A DNA stretch of 32,614 bases from Candidatus Aquidulcis sp. (GCA_020723345.1 DYJA01000060.1:8228-40841); one strand, 5' to 3'. Numbered from the stretch's first letter, positions 7,279 to 15,025 are shown. The notes: generated by a model from the sequence alone, not told the origin. Numbers and translations are program-made.

Positions 7279-8776
7279 TCACCATCGCGATCCCCGCCGC
7301 GTCGGCTGCCGCGAGCGCGTCCGCATCGCGTTGTGATCCGCCGGGATGCGCGATCGCGGTGATCCCGGCTTGCGCCGCGACCGTCACCGAATCGGGAAAC
7401 GGGAAGAACGCATCCGACGCCATCACCGCGCCGCGCGATTTTGCGCCCGCGCGTTCCACCGCGATCCGAACGCAATCGACACGGTTCGGTTGACCGCCGC
7501 CGATGCCGACCGTCGCTTCGCCGCGCGCAAACACAATCGCGTTCGACTTGACGTGCTGACACGCTTTCCACGCAAAGCGCAGCGCGCGCATTTCGTCTTC
7601 CGTCGGCGCGCGTTTCGAAACCACCTTCCACCCCCCCTCAGTCCCCCCCGTCGCCGACAGGGGGGAGGGCGGATCGCCAAAGTCGATGTCTTGTTTCAGA
7701 ATGCCGCGCGTGATCGAACGCAGTTCGTAACGCGGCTCGACTTGCGTGTTCGGCATTTCGACCAGGCGGCAATTTTTCTTCGCGGCGAGAATTGTGCGCG
7801 CGTCGTCGCTGAAACCCGGCGCGGCGATGCACTCGACGAACAGATCGCCGAGCGCGCTCGCGGTCGCGCCATCGAACGCGCGATTGCTCGCGATGACGCC
7901 GCCAAACGCGGAAACCGTATCGGACGCGAACGCCGCGGCGTACGCCTCCGCCAATCGATCGGCTGACGCGATGCCGCAAGGCGACAGATGCTTGACGATG
8001 CAAATCGTCGGGCGATCAAAACTGACAGCCGCGCGCCACGCGGCATCGAGATCGAGCAGATTGTTGTACGATAATTCTTTCCCCTGCAAAACTTGACCGC
8101 CGAGCGGTCCCGCGCCCGGTTCGTACGAATACACCGTCGCCGCTTGATGCGGATTTTCGCCGTAGCGCAGCGATTGCGCGCGATACGCGGTGATCTGCAA
8201 CGCGTCGTCTCCCGACAGATAGCGCGTGATCGCCGCGTCGTAATGCGCGGTAAGCGCGAATCCTTTCAGCGCGAGTCGTTTGCGCGTGGCGGGCGCGACG
8301 CCGCCCGCGCGCAGTTCGCTCAACACCGTCGCGTAATCCGCCGGATCGCACACGAGCGTCACGCGTTGATGGTTTTTCGCCGCCGCGCGAATCAGCGTGA
8401 CGCCGCCGATGTCGATGTTCTCGATGGCTTCGTCCTCCGTCACATTCGGTTTGGCAATCGTCTGCTCGAACGGATACAGATTGACGGCGACGAGATCGAT
8501 GTAATCCCAACCCAGGTTGCGTAATTCGGCGCGGTCGGCGTCGGTCGCGCGCGCGAGCAAACCACCGTGGATCGCCGGGTGCAGCGTCTTGACGCGCCCG
8601 CCCAAAATTTCGGGCGAGCCGGTGTACGCCGCGACTTCGGTCACCGGAATCTGCTGATCGCGCAATAATTTCGCGGTGCCGCCGGACGCGAGCAGCGTCC
8701 AGCCGAAATCGCGCAGACCGCGCGCAAATTCGACGAGTCCGGTTTTGTCGTGAACCGAAAGAATTGCTTTGGGCAT
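7250..8776 (-). CDS. purH: Bifunctional AICAR formyltransferase / IMP cyclohydrolase
   Basis: PurH performs the last two steps of de novo purine synthesis: formyl transfer to AICAR, then ring closure to IMP. It has 508 residues, close to the family norm. The N-terminal cyclohydrolase domain shows SVHDKTGL, LASGGTAK (29-36) and GGRVKTLHP; the transformylase domain shows SLRYGENPHQ (202-211), the catalytic K262-H263 in VKHLSPCG, FGGVIASN, and the usual end VITGVRHFRH. Start: ATG 8776 with GGAG about 8 nt upstream gives MPKAILSVHDKTG; longer frames are rejected. Odd point: residues 368-382 (DPPSPLSATGGTEGG) sit in a normally short linker and are encoded by a G/C-run palindrome (7631-7669), apparently an in-frame repeat insertion. 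Last gene of the minus-strand run. Confidence 0.97.
   Translation of the reverse strand: MPKAILSVHDKTGLVEFARGLRDFGWTLLASGGTAKLLRDQQIPVTEVAAYTGSPEILGGRVKTLHPAIHGGLLARATDADRAELRNLGWDYIDLVAVNLYPFEQTIAKPNVTEDEAIENIDIGGVTLIRAAAKNHQRVTLVCDPADYATVLSELRAGGVAPATRKRLALKGFALTAHYDAAITRYLSGDDALQITAYRAQSLRYGENPHQAATVYSYEPGAGPLGGQVLQGKELSYNNLLDLDAAWRAAVSFDRPTICIVKHLSPCGIASADRLAEAYAAAFASDTVSAFGGVIASNRAFDGATASALGDLFVECIAAPGFSDDARTILAAKKNCRLVEMPNTQVEPRYELRSITRGILKQDIDFGDPPSPLSATGGTEGGWKVVSKRAPTEDEMRALRFAWKACQHVKSNAIVFARGEATVGIGGGQPNRVDCVRIAVERAGAKSRGAVMASDAFFPFPDSVTVAAQAGITAIAHPGGSQRDADALAAADAAGIAMVITGVRHFRH
7631..7669. repeat. G/C-run palindromic repeat inside purH
   Basis: A run of seven C (7631-7637), a second C-run (7643-7649), a GTCG-C-CGAC core (7650-7658) and six G (7660-7665) form a strong hairpin read in frame as PSPLSATGGTEGG. 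The composition is unlike the surrounding codons. Confidence 0.75.
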
Positions 8777-8800
8777 TTTGTATCTCCAGGAAATTTTTTG

Positions 8801-8841
8801 TCCACGACGGAACACGAAAAATCCTTCGTGACCTTCGTGGA
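8801..8841. repeat. Imperfect hairpin in the nnrD-purH gap
   Basis: TCCACGA (8801-8807) pairs with TCGTGGA (8835-8841) and CACGAA (8813-8818) with TTCGTG (8825-8830), leaving a 6-nt loop. It fills much of the 90-bp gap upstream of the purH ribosome-binding site. No U-tract in either direction. Confidence 0.7.
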
Positions 8842-8866
8842 TCAATTTTGCGGCGGCGCTGCCGCG

Positions 8867-10495
8867 CTATTGACTGATAGTTCGGATCGCCTGAGGCAGG
8901 CGCGACAGCAAATCTCCCGCGACCACACCCGCTCTTCCGATCTCTTTTTCGGCGATTTCTCCGGCGAGTCCGTGCAAGTACGCGCCTGCGATTGCCGCGT
9001 CGTACACCGACAATCCCTGCGCGAGCATCGCGACGATGGTTCCGGCAAGCACATCGCCGGTACCGGCAGTCGCAAGCGCGGGCGTCGCGAACGGGAGCAA
9101 GGTCGCGCGCGCCCTGAGCGGAGTCGAAGGGTCCGGCGACGCGACGACTGTGAACGCGCCTTTCAGCACGACAACTTGCTGCCACTGCGCCGCGAATTTT
9201 CGCGCGACGTTCACGCGGTCAGGTTGGATCGCGTCGCGCGACCAGCCGGTGAGCCGCGCCATTTCGCCGGGATGCGGCGTGAGAATCACGCGGTTCGGCG
9301 CGAGGCGCGTCCACCAGTCACCGGACTGCGCGAGCGCGTAGAGCGCGTCGGCGTCGATGACGAGATTGATGATCTCAGATTTATGATTTGTGATTTCCGC
9401 CAAGAGCGATTGAACAAAGGCAATTGTTTTTTCAGCGCGACCGAAGCCACAGCCGATCAGGAGCGCGTCGTAACCGGCAAGATAATCGGTCAAGGCGCGC
9501 GTCGCGTCGGGAACGAGCACGCCCGCGTCGTCCGGCAACGCGACAAAAGTCGTCTCGTGCAGCGCGCTCGCGACCATCGGATAAATCGCGCGCGCGAGCG
9601 CGAGCGTGACGAGTCCCGCGCCCGCGCGCGTCGCCGCGGAACCGGCGAGAAACGCCGCGCCGACATAATTCGCCGAACCGGCGCAAATCATCGCCTTGCC
9701 GAATGTGCCCTTGTGCGAATCGCGCGTGCGCGCCGGAAGCCGCGCGGCAATTTCCCGGGCCGCGGCAACCTCAAGCGCGTTGCCGCCCGCCCATTCTGCC
9801 GGAATTCCAATGTCCGCGACGACGAGTTCGCCGACCGCGTTCGCCCCGGGAAAAGCGAGTTGTCCGATTTTCGGAAACGCAAACGTCACGGTGAGATCGG
9901 CATTGAGCGCGGCAGGATCGAGCGCGCCGGTGTCGGGATTCAAGCCGGAAGGAAGGTCGATGGCGACAACCGAAGGAACCGAAGGAACTGAGGGAACTAA
10001 TGGAACGAGTTCCCCCAGTTCTTCTAGTTCCCTCATTTCGCGGCTCTTCTTCACAACCTTCAACATTTCCTTCAAGACACCCTCAATCGGTCGCGTGACG
10101 CCGGTGCCGAGAAGCGCGTCGACGATGAGATCGGTTTCGGCAAGCGATTTTTTCAGCGCGCTAAAATTGGGATCGTCTTCGGCGCGCGTCGTCGCGATCG
10201 CGCGCTCGCGGCAGAATTTCCAATTTTCGTCGTCGGGATTGTCTGCACGTTTCCAGATGTACAGCGCAACGCGCGCGCCCGCGTCGCGCAAATAGCGCGC
10301 GCAGACCAAGCCATCGCCGCCGTTGTTGCCGGGACCGACGAGCACGAGCACGCGTTTAGCGCGCGCGCCGTACCGTTCGCTCATCGCGTCGGCGACGGCT
10401 TTGCCCGCGCGTTCCATCATCAGCGCGTACGTATTTCCACTTGCATCCGCGCGCTGTTCGAGCGCGCGCATTTGATCGGCAGTCACAAGTTTCAT
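8867..10495 (-). CDS. nnrD: Bifunctional NAD(P)H-hydrate epimerase / ADP-dependent dehydratase
   Basis: This enzyme repairs damaged NADHX/NADPHX: the N-terminal YjeF_N domain (about 1-235) epimerises R- and S-forms and the C-terminal ribokinase-like domain (about 255-542) dehydrates the S-form at the cost of ADP or ATP. Motifs: GPGNNGGDG (54-62), VDALLGTG (125-132), IDLPSGLNPDTG, GTFGKAMICAGS (264-274), ILTPHPGEMARLTG (404-417), ATAGTGDVLAG (475-485). The length, 542, exceeds the usual 490-520 because of three low-complexity inserts encoded by repeats: residues 154-175 (EEL/VPS triplets), 367-375 (EITNHKSEI) and 454-462. Start: ATG 10495 with GAGG 5 nt upstream; that GAGG overlaps the stop of the preceding gene, indicating coupled translation. 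The fused form is named nnrD here; nnrE activity is carried by the N-terminal half. Confidence 0.95.
   Translation of the reverse strand: MKLVTADQMRALEQRADASGNTYALMMERAGKAVADAMSERYGARAKRVLVLVGPGNNGGDGLVCARYLRDAGARVALYIWKRADNPDDENWKFCRERAIATTRAEDDPNFSALKKSLAETDLIVDALLGTGVTRPIEGVLKEMLKVVKKSREMRELEELGELVPLVPSVPSVPSVVAIDLPSGLNPDTGALDPAALNADLTVTFAFPKIGQLAFPGANAVGELVVADIGIPAEWAGGNALEVAAAREIAARLPARTRDSHKGTFGKAMICAGSANYVGAAFLAGSAATRAGAGLVTLALARAIYPMVASALHETTFVALPDDAGVLVPDATRALTDYLAGYDALLIGCGFGRAEKTIAFVQSLLAEITNHKSEIINLVIDADALYALAQSGDWWTRLAPNRVILTPHPGEMARLTGWSRDAIQPDRVNVARKFAAQWQQVVVLKGAFTVVASPDPSTPLRARATLLPFATPALATAGTGDVLAGTIVAMLAQGLSVYDAAIAGAYLHGLAGEIAEKEIGRAGVVAGDLLSRLPQAIRTISQ
9112..9131. repeat. 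20-bp dispersed-type repeat inside nnrD
   Basis: CCCTGAGCGGAGTCGAAGGG is read on the minus strand as part of SPDPSTPLRA. I recognise this 20-mer as one that recurs in many Chloroflexota-like genomes (memory, not searched). It interrupts the strand between KGAFTVVA and the PALATAGTGD motif. Confidence 0.6.
9371..9397. repeat. GATTTNN heptanucleotide units inside nnrD
   Basis: GATCTCA-GATTTAT-GATTTGT-GATTTC has a strict 7-bp period and encodes residues 367-375 (EITNHKSEI). The same unit type appears in the untranslated leader at 18145-18204. Confidence 0.7.
9972..10034. repeat. Seven 9-bp units, four direct and three inverted, inside nnrD
   Basis: Four GAAGGAACC-like units (9972-10007) are followed by three inverted AGTTCCCTC-like units (10008-10034); GAGGGAACT (9990-9998) and AGTTCCCTC (10026-10034) are exact complements. 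The 9-bp period keeps frame and yields REL/EEL/GEL then VPL/VPS/VPS/VPS in the protein. Confidence 0.9.
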
Positions 10496-10502
10496 CGTGT
10501 CC

Positions 10503-11504
10503 TCAGAATCGTTCTGCGATAATCCGCGCGGCGAAGGTCCCAATCGGCACGAGCATCGCCGCGACGAGATTGCGGAGCGTCTCTGGATTGAAGGGCCACT
10601 CGGGCGCGTCCTGCAATCGCTTTTCGTACGCTAACCACGCGGTCACCCAGTTCGCCAGATTCGGATCGGAGCGTTCTTTGAGCCGCCGGTAATCCTCCGA
10701 AAGATGGCGGCGCACAATGTCGAGTTCGCGCCGTTTCGTTTCGACCAAGAGACAATGTGATTCGTACGTGCTGAAAAGAAAAATGAAACCACTCAAAAGA
10801 ATCAGCGCTGCGTAGATGATCGCAAAAAGCGTAATGTTACGAAAAGTCTGCGGCGGGAAGAAAAAGACGCTCAACGCAATCGCGCCGACGTACACCATCG
10901 TGATGGCAAGACTGCGGCGCGCAATCGCATTGACGAAGATCGGATGAAAGAGATCGATTTCCAATTTCTGATGGTGCAATCGCGTGAACAAGCGCGTCAC
11001 CGCGAGCGAACTGTAAATGCCCCAACTGCCCAGCGCAAACATGACGATCGATGACAACGACAGAAAGAGATTCGTCCAGCGAAATTGTTCGGGGATCATC
11101 CACTCCAAAGGCAACATGATTCCGATGGCTGCGCCGATCAACAGGGCGACGAGTTCGCCGCGTCGCGTGAGCGGCGAAATCCGCATCAGAAAACGATGGT
11201 ATTCGATTGGCTCCATGCCGATCATTTTGCGAAACGCTTCTGTCACACCGACCCTGGAGGGCTTGAGATAGAATTGCAAAAAGAAAATGTAAACGGCAAT
11301 CGTCGGCTCGAGCAAAAGCACGCGCAATAAATCGAATTCCCAGAGGCGGAAAATTATGCCGTCCAAATACGCCGCGCCGAAGAGATTGATCAGCGCGATC
11401 GCGGCAAACAAAAAGAGCACGACTCCGCGCGGCACACGCACGCGCATGAGCAAATCGTCAAACACCGTGCGCGGATAAACCCGAATGAACTCGCTCTGTT
11501 CCAT
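10503..11504 (-). CDS. Polytopic membrane protein with C-terminal cytoplasmic helix, unknown function
   Basis: A 333-residue protein I do not recognise. About six hydrophobic segments are visible: VVLFLFAAIALINLFGAAYL (near 28-48), LLLEPTIAVYIFFLQFYL, LVALLIGAAIGIMLPL, LFLSLSSIVMFALGSWGIY, LAITMVYVGAIALSVFFF and ITLFAIIYAALILLSGFIFL. After the last one comes a charged region (VETKRRELDIVRRHLSEDYRRLKER), probably a cytoplasmic helix or coiled coil, and a short amphipathic end. Start: ATG 11504 with AGAGAGG upstream gives MEQSEFIRVYPRTVF. The stop TGA overlaps the ribosome-binding site of nnrD (7 nt between genes), so the two are co-translated. The short gap on its upstream side holds a 30-bp perfect palindrome. 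Confidence 0.85.
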   Translation of the reverse strand: MEQSEFIRVYPRTVFDDLLMRVRVPRGVVLFLFAAIALINLFGAAYLDGIIFRLWEFDLLRVLLLEPTIAVYIFFLQFYLKPSRVGVTEAFRKMIGMEPIEYHRFLMRISPLTRRGELVALLIGAAIGIMLPLEWMIPEQFRWTNLFLSLSSIVMFALGSWGIYSSLAVTRLFTRLHHQKLEIDLFHPIFVNAIARRSLAITMVYVGAIALSVFFFPPQTFRNITLFAIIYAALILLSGFIFLFSTYESHCLLVETKRRELDIVRRHLSEDYRRLKERSDPNLANWVTAWLAYEKRLQDAPEWPFNPETLRNLVAAMLVPIGTFAARIIAERF

Positions 11505-11522
11505 CGGACACCTCTCTGGAAA

Positions 11523-11552
11523 GGTAGGACAAATTTGCAAATTTGTCCTACC
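11523..11552. repeat. 30-bp perfect palindrome between the 11568 and 10503 genes
   Basis: GGTAGGACAAATTTG followed directly by its exact reverse complement CAAATTTGTCCTACC, in a 63-bp gap upstream of the ribosome-binding site of the membrane-protein gene. It could be a dispersed repeat, an operator or a cruciform-forming site; there is no U-tract. Confidence 0.9.
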
Positions 11553-11567
11553 AGCATTCCGAGCGCG

Positions 11568-12986
11568 TCAGTGTTTTTTGGCAACGCGGATCCCTGGTTC
11601 CACTCTTTGCCACGCCGCGCGCACAGTCGCGATTCGCTCCGGCGCGGCATTTTCTTCGCCATAGTGGACGGCAACGTACGCTTCGGTAATCGCGTGGATG
11701 TCGTCGCTCTGCTCAGAAAACACGGCGGTCAAGCGCGGCAAAAATTCGTATGGCGTTTCGGCGACGCGGCGCGCCACGCCCGCGTCGGCTGCGCGCGCGA
11801 CGAGCGCGGCGTAGATGCGGCGAATGGATTCGGCGGCGAGGTGGTGCGCGCGCGAACGCGGCGGACGCGATTTTTTCAGTGCGCCGCGCCGCGCGCGTTC
11901 CGCGTCCTCTCCCGCGTCGGTGGCTTCGCGGATGTACGCTTCGCCTTCGATCTGTTTCATGCGGCGATTCAACGCGCGCAAAAGAAAGTACGCGACGATC
12001 ATCAGCGCGGCGGGCACGATCAGCATCTGCGCGATGTTTGCGATGTCGCTCCACACCGACGACTCAGGCGCGCGCTTGAGCATCTCTTGCGCCTGCTGCG
12101 GCATCAAACTCGCCAGGTCTTGCAACGCGCGCGCCATTTTCTCAAAAACGGGCTTGAGCAACTCCACGAGCAAGCCCGCCAGATATCCAAAGGGAATCGC
12201 CAGCAGCATGATGATCGCGCCGAAAAGCCACCAAATCAACGCGAATGGCTGCAACAACCAACGCGCGATTTCGGGATTGAAAAATTGCAGAATGCCCAAA
12301 CCGATAAACAGCACGAGCGCGATGCCGCCAAGGATCGTCGCCGCCCAACGCGGGCTGTACCGAATCTCGCCGCCCATTTCTTCAATCCGCGCGAGCGCGA
12401 TCGCGCAAAGCGAAACGACAAAGTAGACGAAAATCCACAGCGTGGGATCGTACGATCCGTCCACGGCGAACGGACGCGTAAATCCCGCCATCGAAAACAG
12501 GACGAAGAAAACTACGATGCCCAGGCGAAACTGAAAGCCGACGAACCAAAGCGTCAGCGGTCGCTGCGCGAATCCCAAACCGCGCACGAATACGTACAGC
12601 ACGCCCGCCGTGACGAGATGCTCGGTCGCGATGCCGCGCGTGATCGAAAGAATCGCAACCAGCGCGCGCGGCAGCCACGCGAAATCGTACCAATCGAACG
12701 CGGCGAAAAGTTCGACGCGGACAACCGCAAGCACAGTTACCGCGACGATGACGAGCGCGGTCGCCTGGAGCGCGAGCCACTGCTTGCGCGATTGCGGCAG
12801 CGCGCGTCCGAGGACGAGCGCGAGCCAGTACGCGAAGAAAAACGGCAGCGGCGTTAACGCGCGCGGCGCGCCGATTTGCGCGGCAAGAAAGACGACGACC
12901 GCAAAGACCCAGCACGTTTCCATCGCGGCGAGGAGCGCGAGGCGGAGTTCGCGATGCAAGTTCAGTCTTCCGAGATCGAGTTTCAT
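11568..12986 (-). CDS. Polytopic membrane protein with C-terminal DUF4129 domain
   Basis: A 472-residue protein. The first 240 residues or so hold about seven hydrophobic helices (for example CWVFAVVVFLAAQIGA, WLALQATALVIVAVTVLAVV); further helices (near ALVLFIGLGILQFF and IIMLLAIPFGYLAGLL) follow and a final one (MLIVPAALMIVAYFLL) precedes the soluble C-terminus. The last 90 residues (RRIYAALVARAADAGVARR, ETPYEFLPRL, ITEAYVAVHYGEE) fit DUF4129, a domain found in transglutaminase-like proteins next to MoxR/DUF58 genes. Role unknown; context suggests assembly or processing of exported proteins. Start ATG 12986 gives MKLDLGRLNLHREL; there is no Shine-Dalgarno, only a 14-nt gap after the 13001-13070 repeat. 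Longer frames run through the repeat and neighbouring gene and are rejected. Confidence 0.85.
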   Translation of the reverse strand: MKLDLGRLNLHRELRLALLAAMETCWVFAVVVFLAAQIGAPRALTPLPFFFAYWLALVLGRALPQSRKQWLALQATALVIVAVTVLAVVRVELFAAFDWYDFAWLPRALVAILSITRGIATEHLVTAGVLYVFVRGLGFAQRPLTLWFVGFQFRLGIVVFFVLFSMAGFTRPFAVDGSYDPTLWIFVYFVVSLCAIALARIEEMGGEIRYSPRWAATILGGIALVLFIGLGILQFFNPEIARWLLQPFALIWWLFGAIIMLLAIPFGYLAGLLVELLKPVFEKMARALQDLASLMPQQAQEMLKRAPESSVWSDIANIAQMLIVPAALMIVAYFLLRALNRRMKQIEGEAYIREATDAGEDAERARRGALKKSRPPRSRAHHLAAESIRRIYAALVARAADAGVARRVAETPYEFLPRLTAVFSEQSDDIHAITEAYVAVHYGEENAAPERIATVRAAWQRVEPGIRVAKKH

Positions 12987-13000
12987 AGCAAAGACAAAAC

Positions 13001-13070
13001 GTGATGCGTGATACGTGTTGCGTATTGCGTGTGGCGTATGGTGTATTGCGTGTGGCGTGTGGCGTGAGAT
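13001..13070. repeat. Ten-unit GTGATGC-type heptanucleotide array
   Basis: Ten contiguous 7-bp units (GTGATGC, GTGATAC, GTGTTGC, GTATTGC, GTGTGGC, GTATGGT, GTATTGC, GTGTGGC twice, GTGAGAT). It fills the whole junction between the methyltransferase stop (13070-13072) and the DUF4129 gene start, in the inverse orientation to the array at 13799-13847 on the other side of the methyltransferase gene. Confidence 0.95.
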
Positions 13071-13798
13071 TATTTGAGTGCGGTGAGGCGATAGTACGGA
13101 ATTTCCATGCCGAGTTGGCGCGCTTGCTCTTGCAAATCCGTCGCCATTCGGCGGAACCCGGCGCGCAAATCGTCGTTGGGCAGTTTCGGCAACAGCGCGT
13201 TCAGGCGTCGCTGGAAAAAATCCAACGCGTTCGGATCGGAGATTCGTTCCGCGTGGTTCGTCCATTCCACATTTTCAAATCCGACGAGCCGGCACAACGC
13301 GCTCAGCGTGTCCGGGAAAAATTCGGCGAACGGGAATCCGCCAGCGAGTACGGTCGCGGATTTCAGGACACGCCACTTGATTGCCCAGATTTCTTGCGCG
13401 GGTATGACCGCTTCGTTGATTGGAAACTCCTCTTCGATGAACAATCGCCCACCTGGTTTCAACACATCCCAAAATTTTCGCAGCGCGAGTACCGCCGCGC
13501 CTTCATTTGTGTTGACGGCGCACAACGTGTAATTGCAGACGATTCGATCAATCGAATTGTCCGCGACACCTGCCAACTCGCACGCGCCCGTGCGGACAAA
13601 TTCGACGCGAACATTCTTGGCGCGAAATTCATCGCGCAATTTCTGGAAATGCGCGTCCGAAATATCGGTCACGACCAACGTCGCATCAGCATAGCGCGAC
13701 AACAATTCAACCAGCCGCCGCGTCGCATCGCCGCGCCCGCTGCCGACTTCCAAAACAATTTTGCCCGCTAAATCTTCCCGCTCAATGTCCATTTGCAT
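13070..13798 (-). CDS. Class I SAM-dependent methyltransferase
   Basis: A 242-residue protein with SAM-binding motif I LEVGSGRGD (16-24), an acidic end of beta-2 (LVVTDIS), VDNSIDRIVCNYTLCAVN-type motif around beta-4, and the post-motif LRKFWDVLKPGGRLFIEEEF. These are typical of Methyltransf_11/25-type enzymes; the acceptor is unknown. Only about 15 residues precede motif I, short for the family, so the N-terminus may be reduced. Start ATG 13798 (or 13792) directly abuts the heptanucleotide array at 13799-13847, leaving no Shine-Dalgarno. Both ends of the gene are bordered by arrays in opposite orientation, and it interrupts an otherwise standard moxR-DUF58-DUF4129 cluster, so it may be an inserted gene (inference). 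Confidence 0.88.
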   Translation of the reverse strand: MQMDIEREDLAGKIVLEVGSGRGDATRRLVELLSRYADATLVVTDISDAHFQKLRDEFRAKNVRVEFVRTGACELAGVADNSIDRIVCNYTLCAVNTNEGAAVLALRKFWDVLKPGGRLFIEEEFPINEAVIPAQEIWAIKWRVLKSATVLAGGFPFAEFFPDTLSALCRLVGFENVEWTNHAERISDPNALDFFQRRLNALLPKLPNDDLRAGFRRMATDLQEQARQLGMEIPYYRLTALK

Positions 13799-13847
13799 TT
13801 CACGCAACACGCAACACGTTTCACGTATCACGCATCACGTTTCACTC
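13799..13847. repeat. Seven-unit heptanucleotide array across the DUF58/methyltransferase junction
   Basis: Units TTCACGC, AACACGC, AACACGT, TTCACGT, ATCACGC, ATCACGT, TTCACTC on the + strand. On the transcribed strand it encodes the last residues (VKRDA) and the TGA stop (13828-13830) of the DUF58 gene and then runs straight to the methyltransferase ATG. Confidence 0.95.
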
Positions 13848-15018
13848 GTCTTACCAAAATTCCTTCCAACTCACATTCATCCGGCGTCCAACTTTCATCG
13901 AGCGAGACGAGCGCGAGGCGGCGACCGACGCGGCGCAACCGCAGCATCTCCGCAAGAATTTCTTCGGTGACGATGCTCGTGATCATCACGAGCGTCGCGC
14001 CCCACGCCAAACCCGCGCTCTCTTGGCGCAGCAACGTTTCAATCGGCGTCGTGATGAATGGCGTGACCGCCGCGAGCGCTTCGAGAACGTGGCGCAAATG
14101 ATTCGGATCGCGGCTCGGCAGAATCTTCAAACGCTGATCCGATTCGGGCCACGTGCCGTTCGCGATCAAACCGACGGCGTACTTGCGCTCGGTCGCGAAA
14201 TTTGCGAGCGACGCGGCGAAACTGATCGTGCGTTCGAGCAGCGCGGGATCGGTGCCTTCCCACGCGTGCGGGAATGTCGCGACGTTCAAAAACAAAACCC
14301 ACTGGTACGTGATCGTCGGGTCGTACACTTTGACTTGGAGTTCGCCGCGCCGCGCCGTCGCGCGCCAATGAATGTGCTTGGGCGCATCGTCGGAACGATA
14401 ATCGCGCACGCCGCGCGGACGCGTCGCGTCGTCGAAAATTGGCGTGCGCGCTTTCACATCGCCGAGCGGCTCTTTCGGCGGCAAGCCCCAATCCTCCATC
14501 GACAAAACGCGCGGATAAACAATGAGCCGATCCGTGCGCGGGCTTTCCAACTCTTGCTCGAACAAGCCGAATAGATCGCCCGACCGGAGCCGCGCAGGAC
14601 CGAGCGTGTAAAAACCGCGCTGATCGCAGTTGATGCGATAATTCCAGCGCGCGCGTTCGAACGCGCCGAGCGCGGCGCGCTGCACGAGAAACGCGCTCAG
14701 TGGAATGTGCGACGGCGCGAGCGGTTTGTCAATCGGCAGACGCGCGGGAAAGCGATCATCGATTTTGATCCATGCGAGCGGCAGAATTTTGCGATTGCTG
14801 ACGCGCACGCTCAGGTCAACCGTTTCGCCGACAAAGACGCGGCGCTCGCTCAGGACGCGCTCGTAACTGACGCGCCAGAGCGCGACGCGATTCCACGCCC
14901 ACGCAATCGGAATGATCGTGAGCAATAGCGTCGCCAGCGCAATCAGCGCGTTCGATTGCGTCGCCGCGCCAGCAAGAATCATTACGATGGAAATGTAAAT
15001 CCAGGATTCGTTGAACAT
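13828..15018 (-). CDS. DUF58 domain-containing protein
   Basis: A 396-residue protein with two N-terminal hydrophobic helices (about 7-20 and 23-41), an exported-looking beta-rich region (about 50-170) and a C-terminal DUF58 region with the signature GVRDYRSDDAPKHIHW (203-218) followed by ATARRGELQVKVYDP; the end resembles a von Willebrand A-like fold. DUF58 proteins are nearly always encoded next to MoxR AAA+ ATPases, as here; the pair is thought to act in folding or activation of exported or membrane complexes, but no reaction is known. Start ATG 15018 gives MFNESWIYISIVM; no Shine-Dalgarno, because the upstream gap is filled by a GGATGAA hairpin. Its final codons and stop lie within the heptanucleotide array at 13799-13847. 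Confidence 0.92.
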   Translation of the reverse strand: MFNESWIYISIVMILAGAATQSNALIALATLLLTIIPIAWAWNRVALWRVSYERVLSERRVFVGETVDLSVRVSNRKILPLAWIKIDDRFPARLPIDKPLAPSHIPLSAFLVQRAALGAFERARWNYRINCDQRGFYTLGPARLRSGDLFGLFEQELESPRTDRLIVYPRVLSMEDWGLPPKEPLGDVKARTPIFDDATRPRGVRDYRSDDAPKHIHWRATARRGELQVKVYDPTITYQWVLFLNVATFPHAWEGTDPALLERTISFAASLANFATERKYAVGLIANGTWPESDQRLKILPSRDPNHLRHVLEALAAVTPFITTPIETLLRQESAGLAWGATLVMITSIVTEEILAEMLRLRRVGRRLALVSLDESWTPDECELEGILVRRVKRDA

Positions 15019-15025
15019 AAGGCAG

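Noticed and set aside
13001-13070. CRISPR-like array
   Set aside because: The unit is only 7 bp with no spacers and no cas genes nearby; it is a short tandem repeat.
12987-13265. N-terminal extension of the DUF4129 protein
   Set aside because: The extended frame reads through the heptad array and the 3' part of the methyltransferase gene on the same strand in another frame; the hydrophobic N-terminus begins after ATG 12986.
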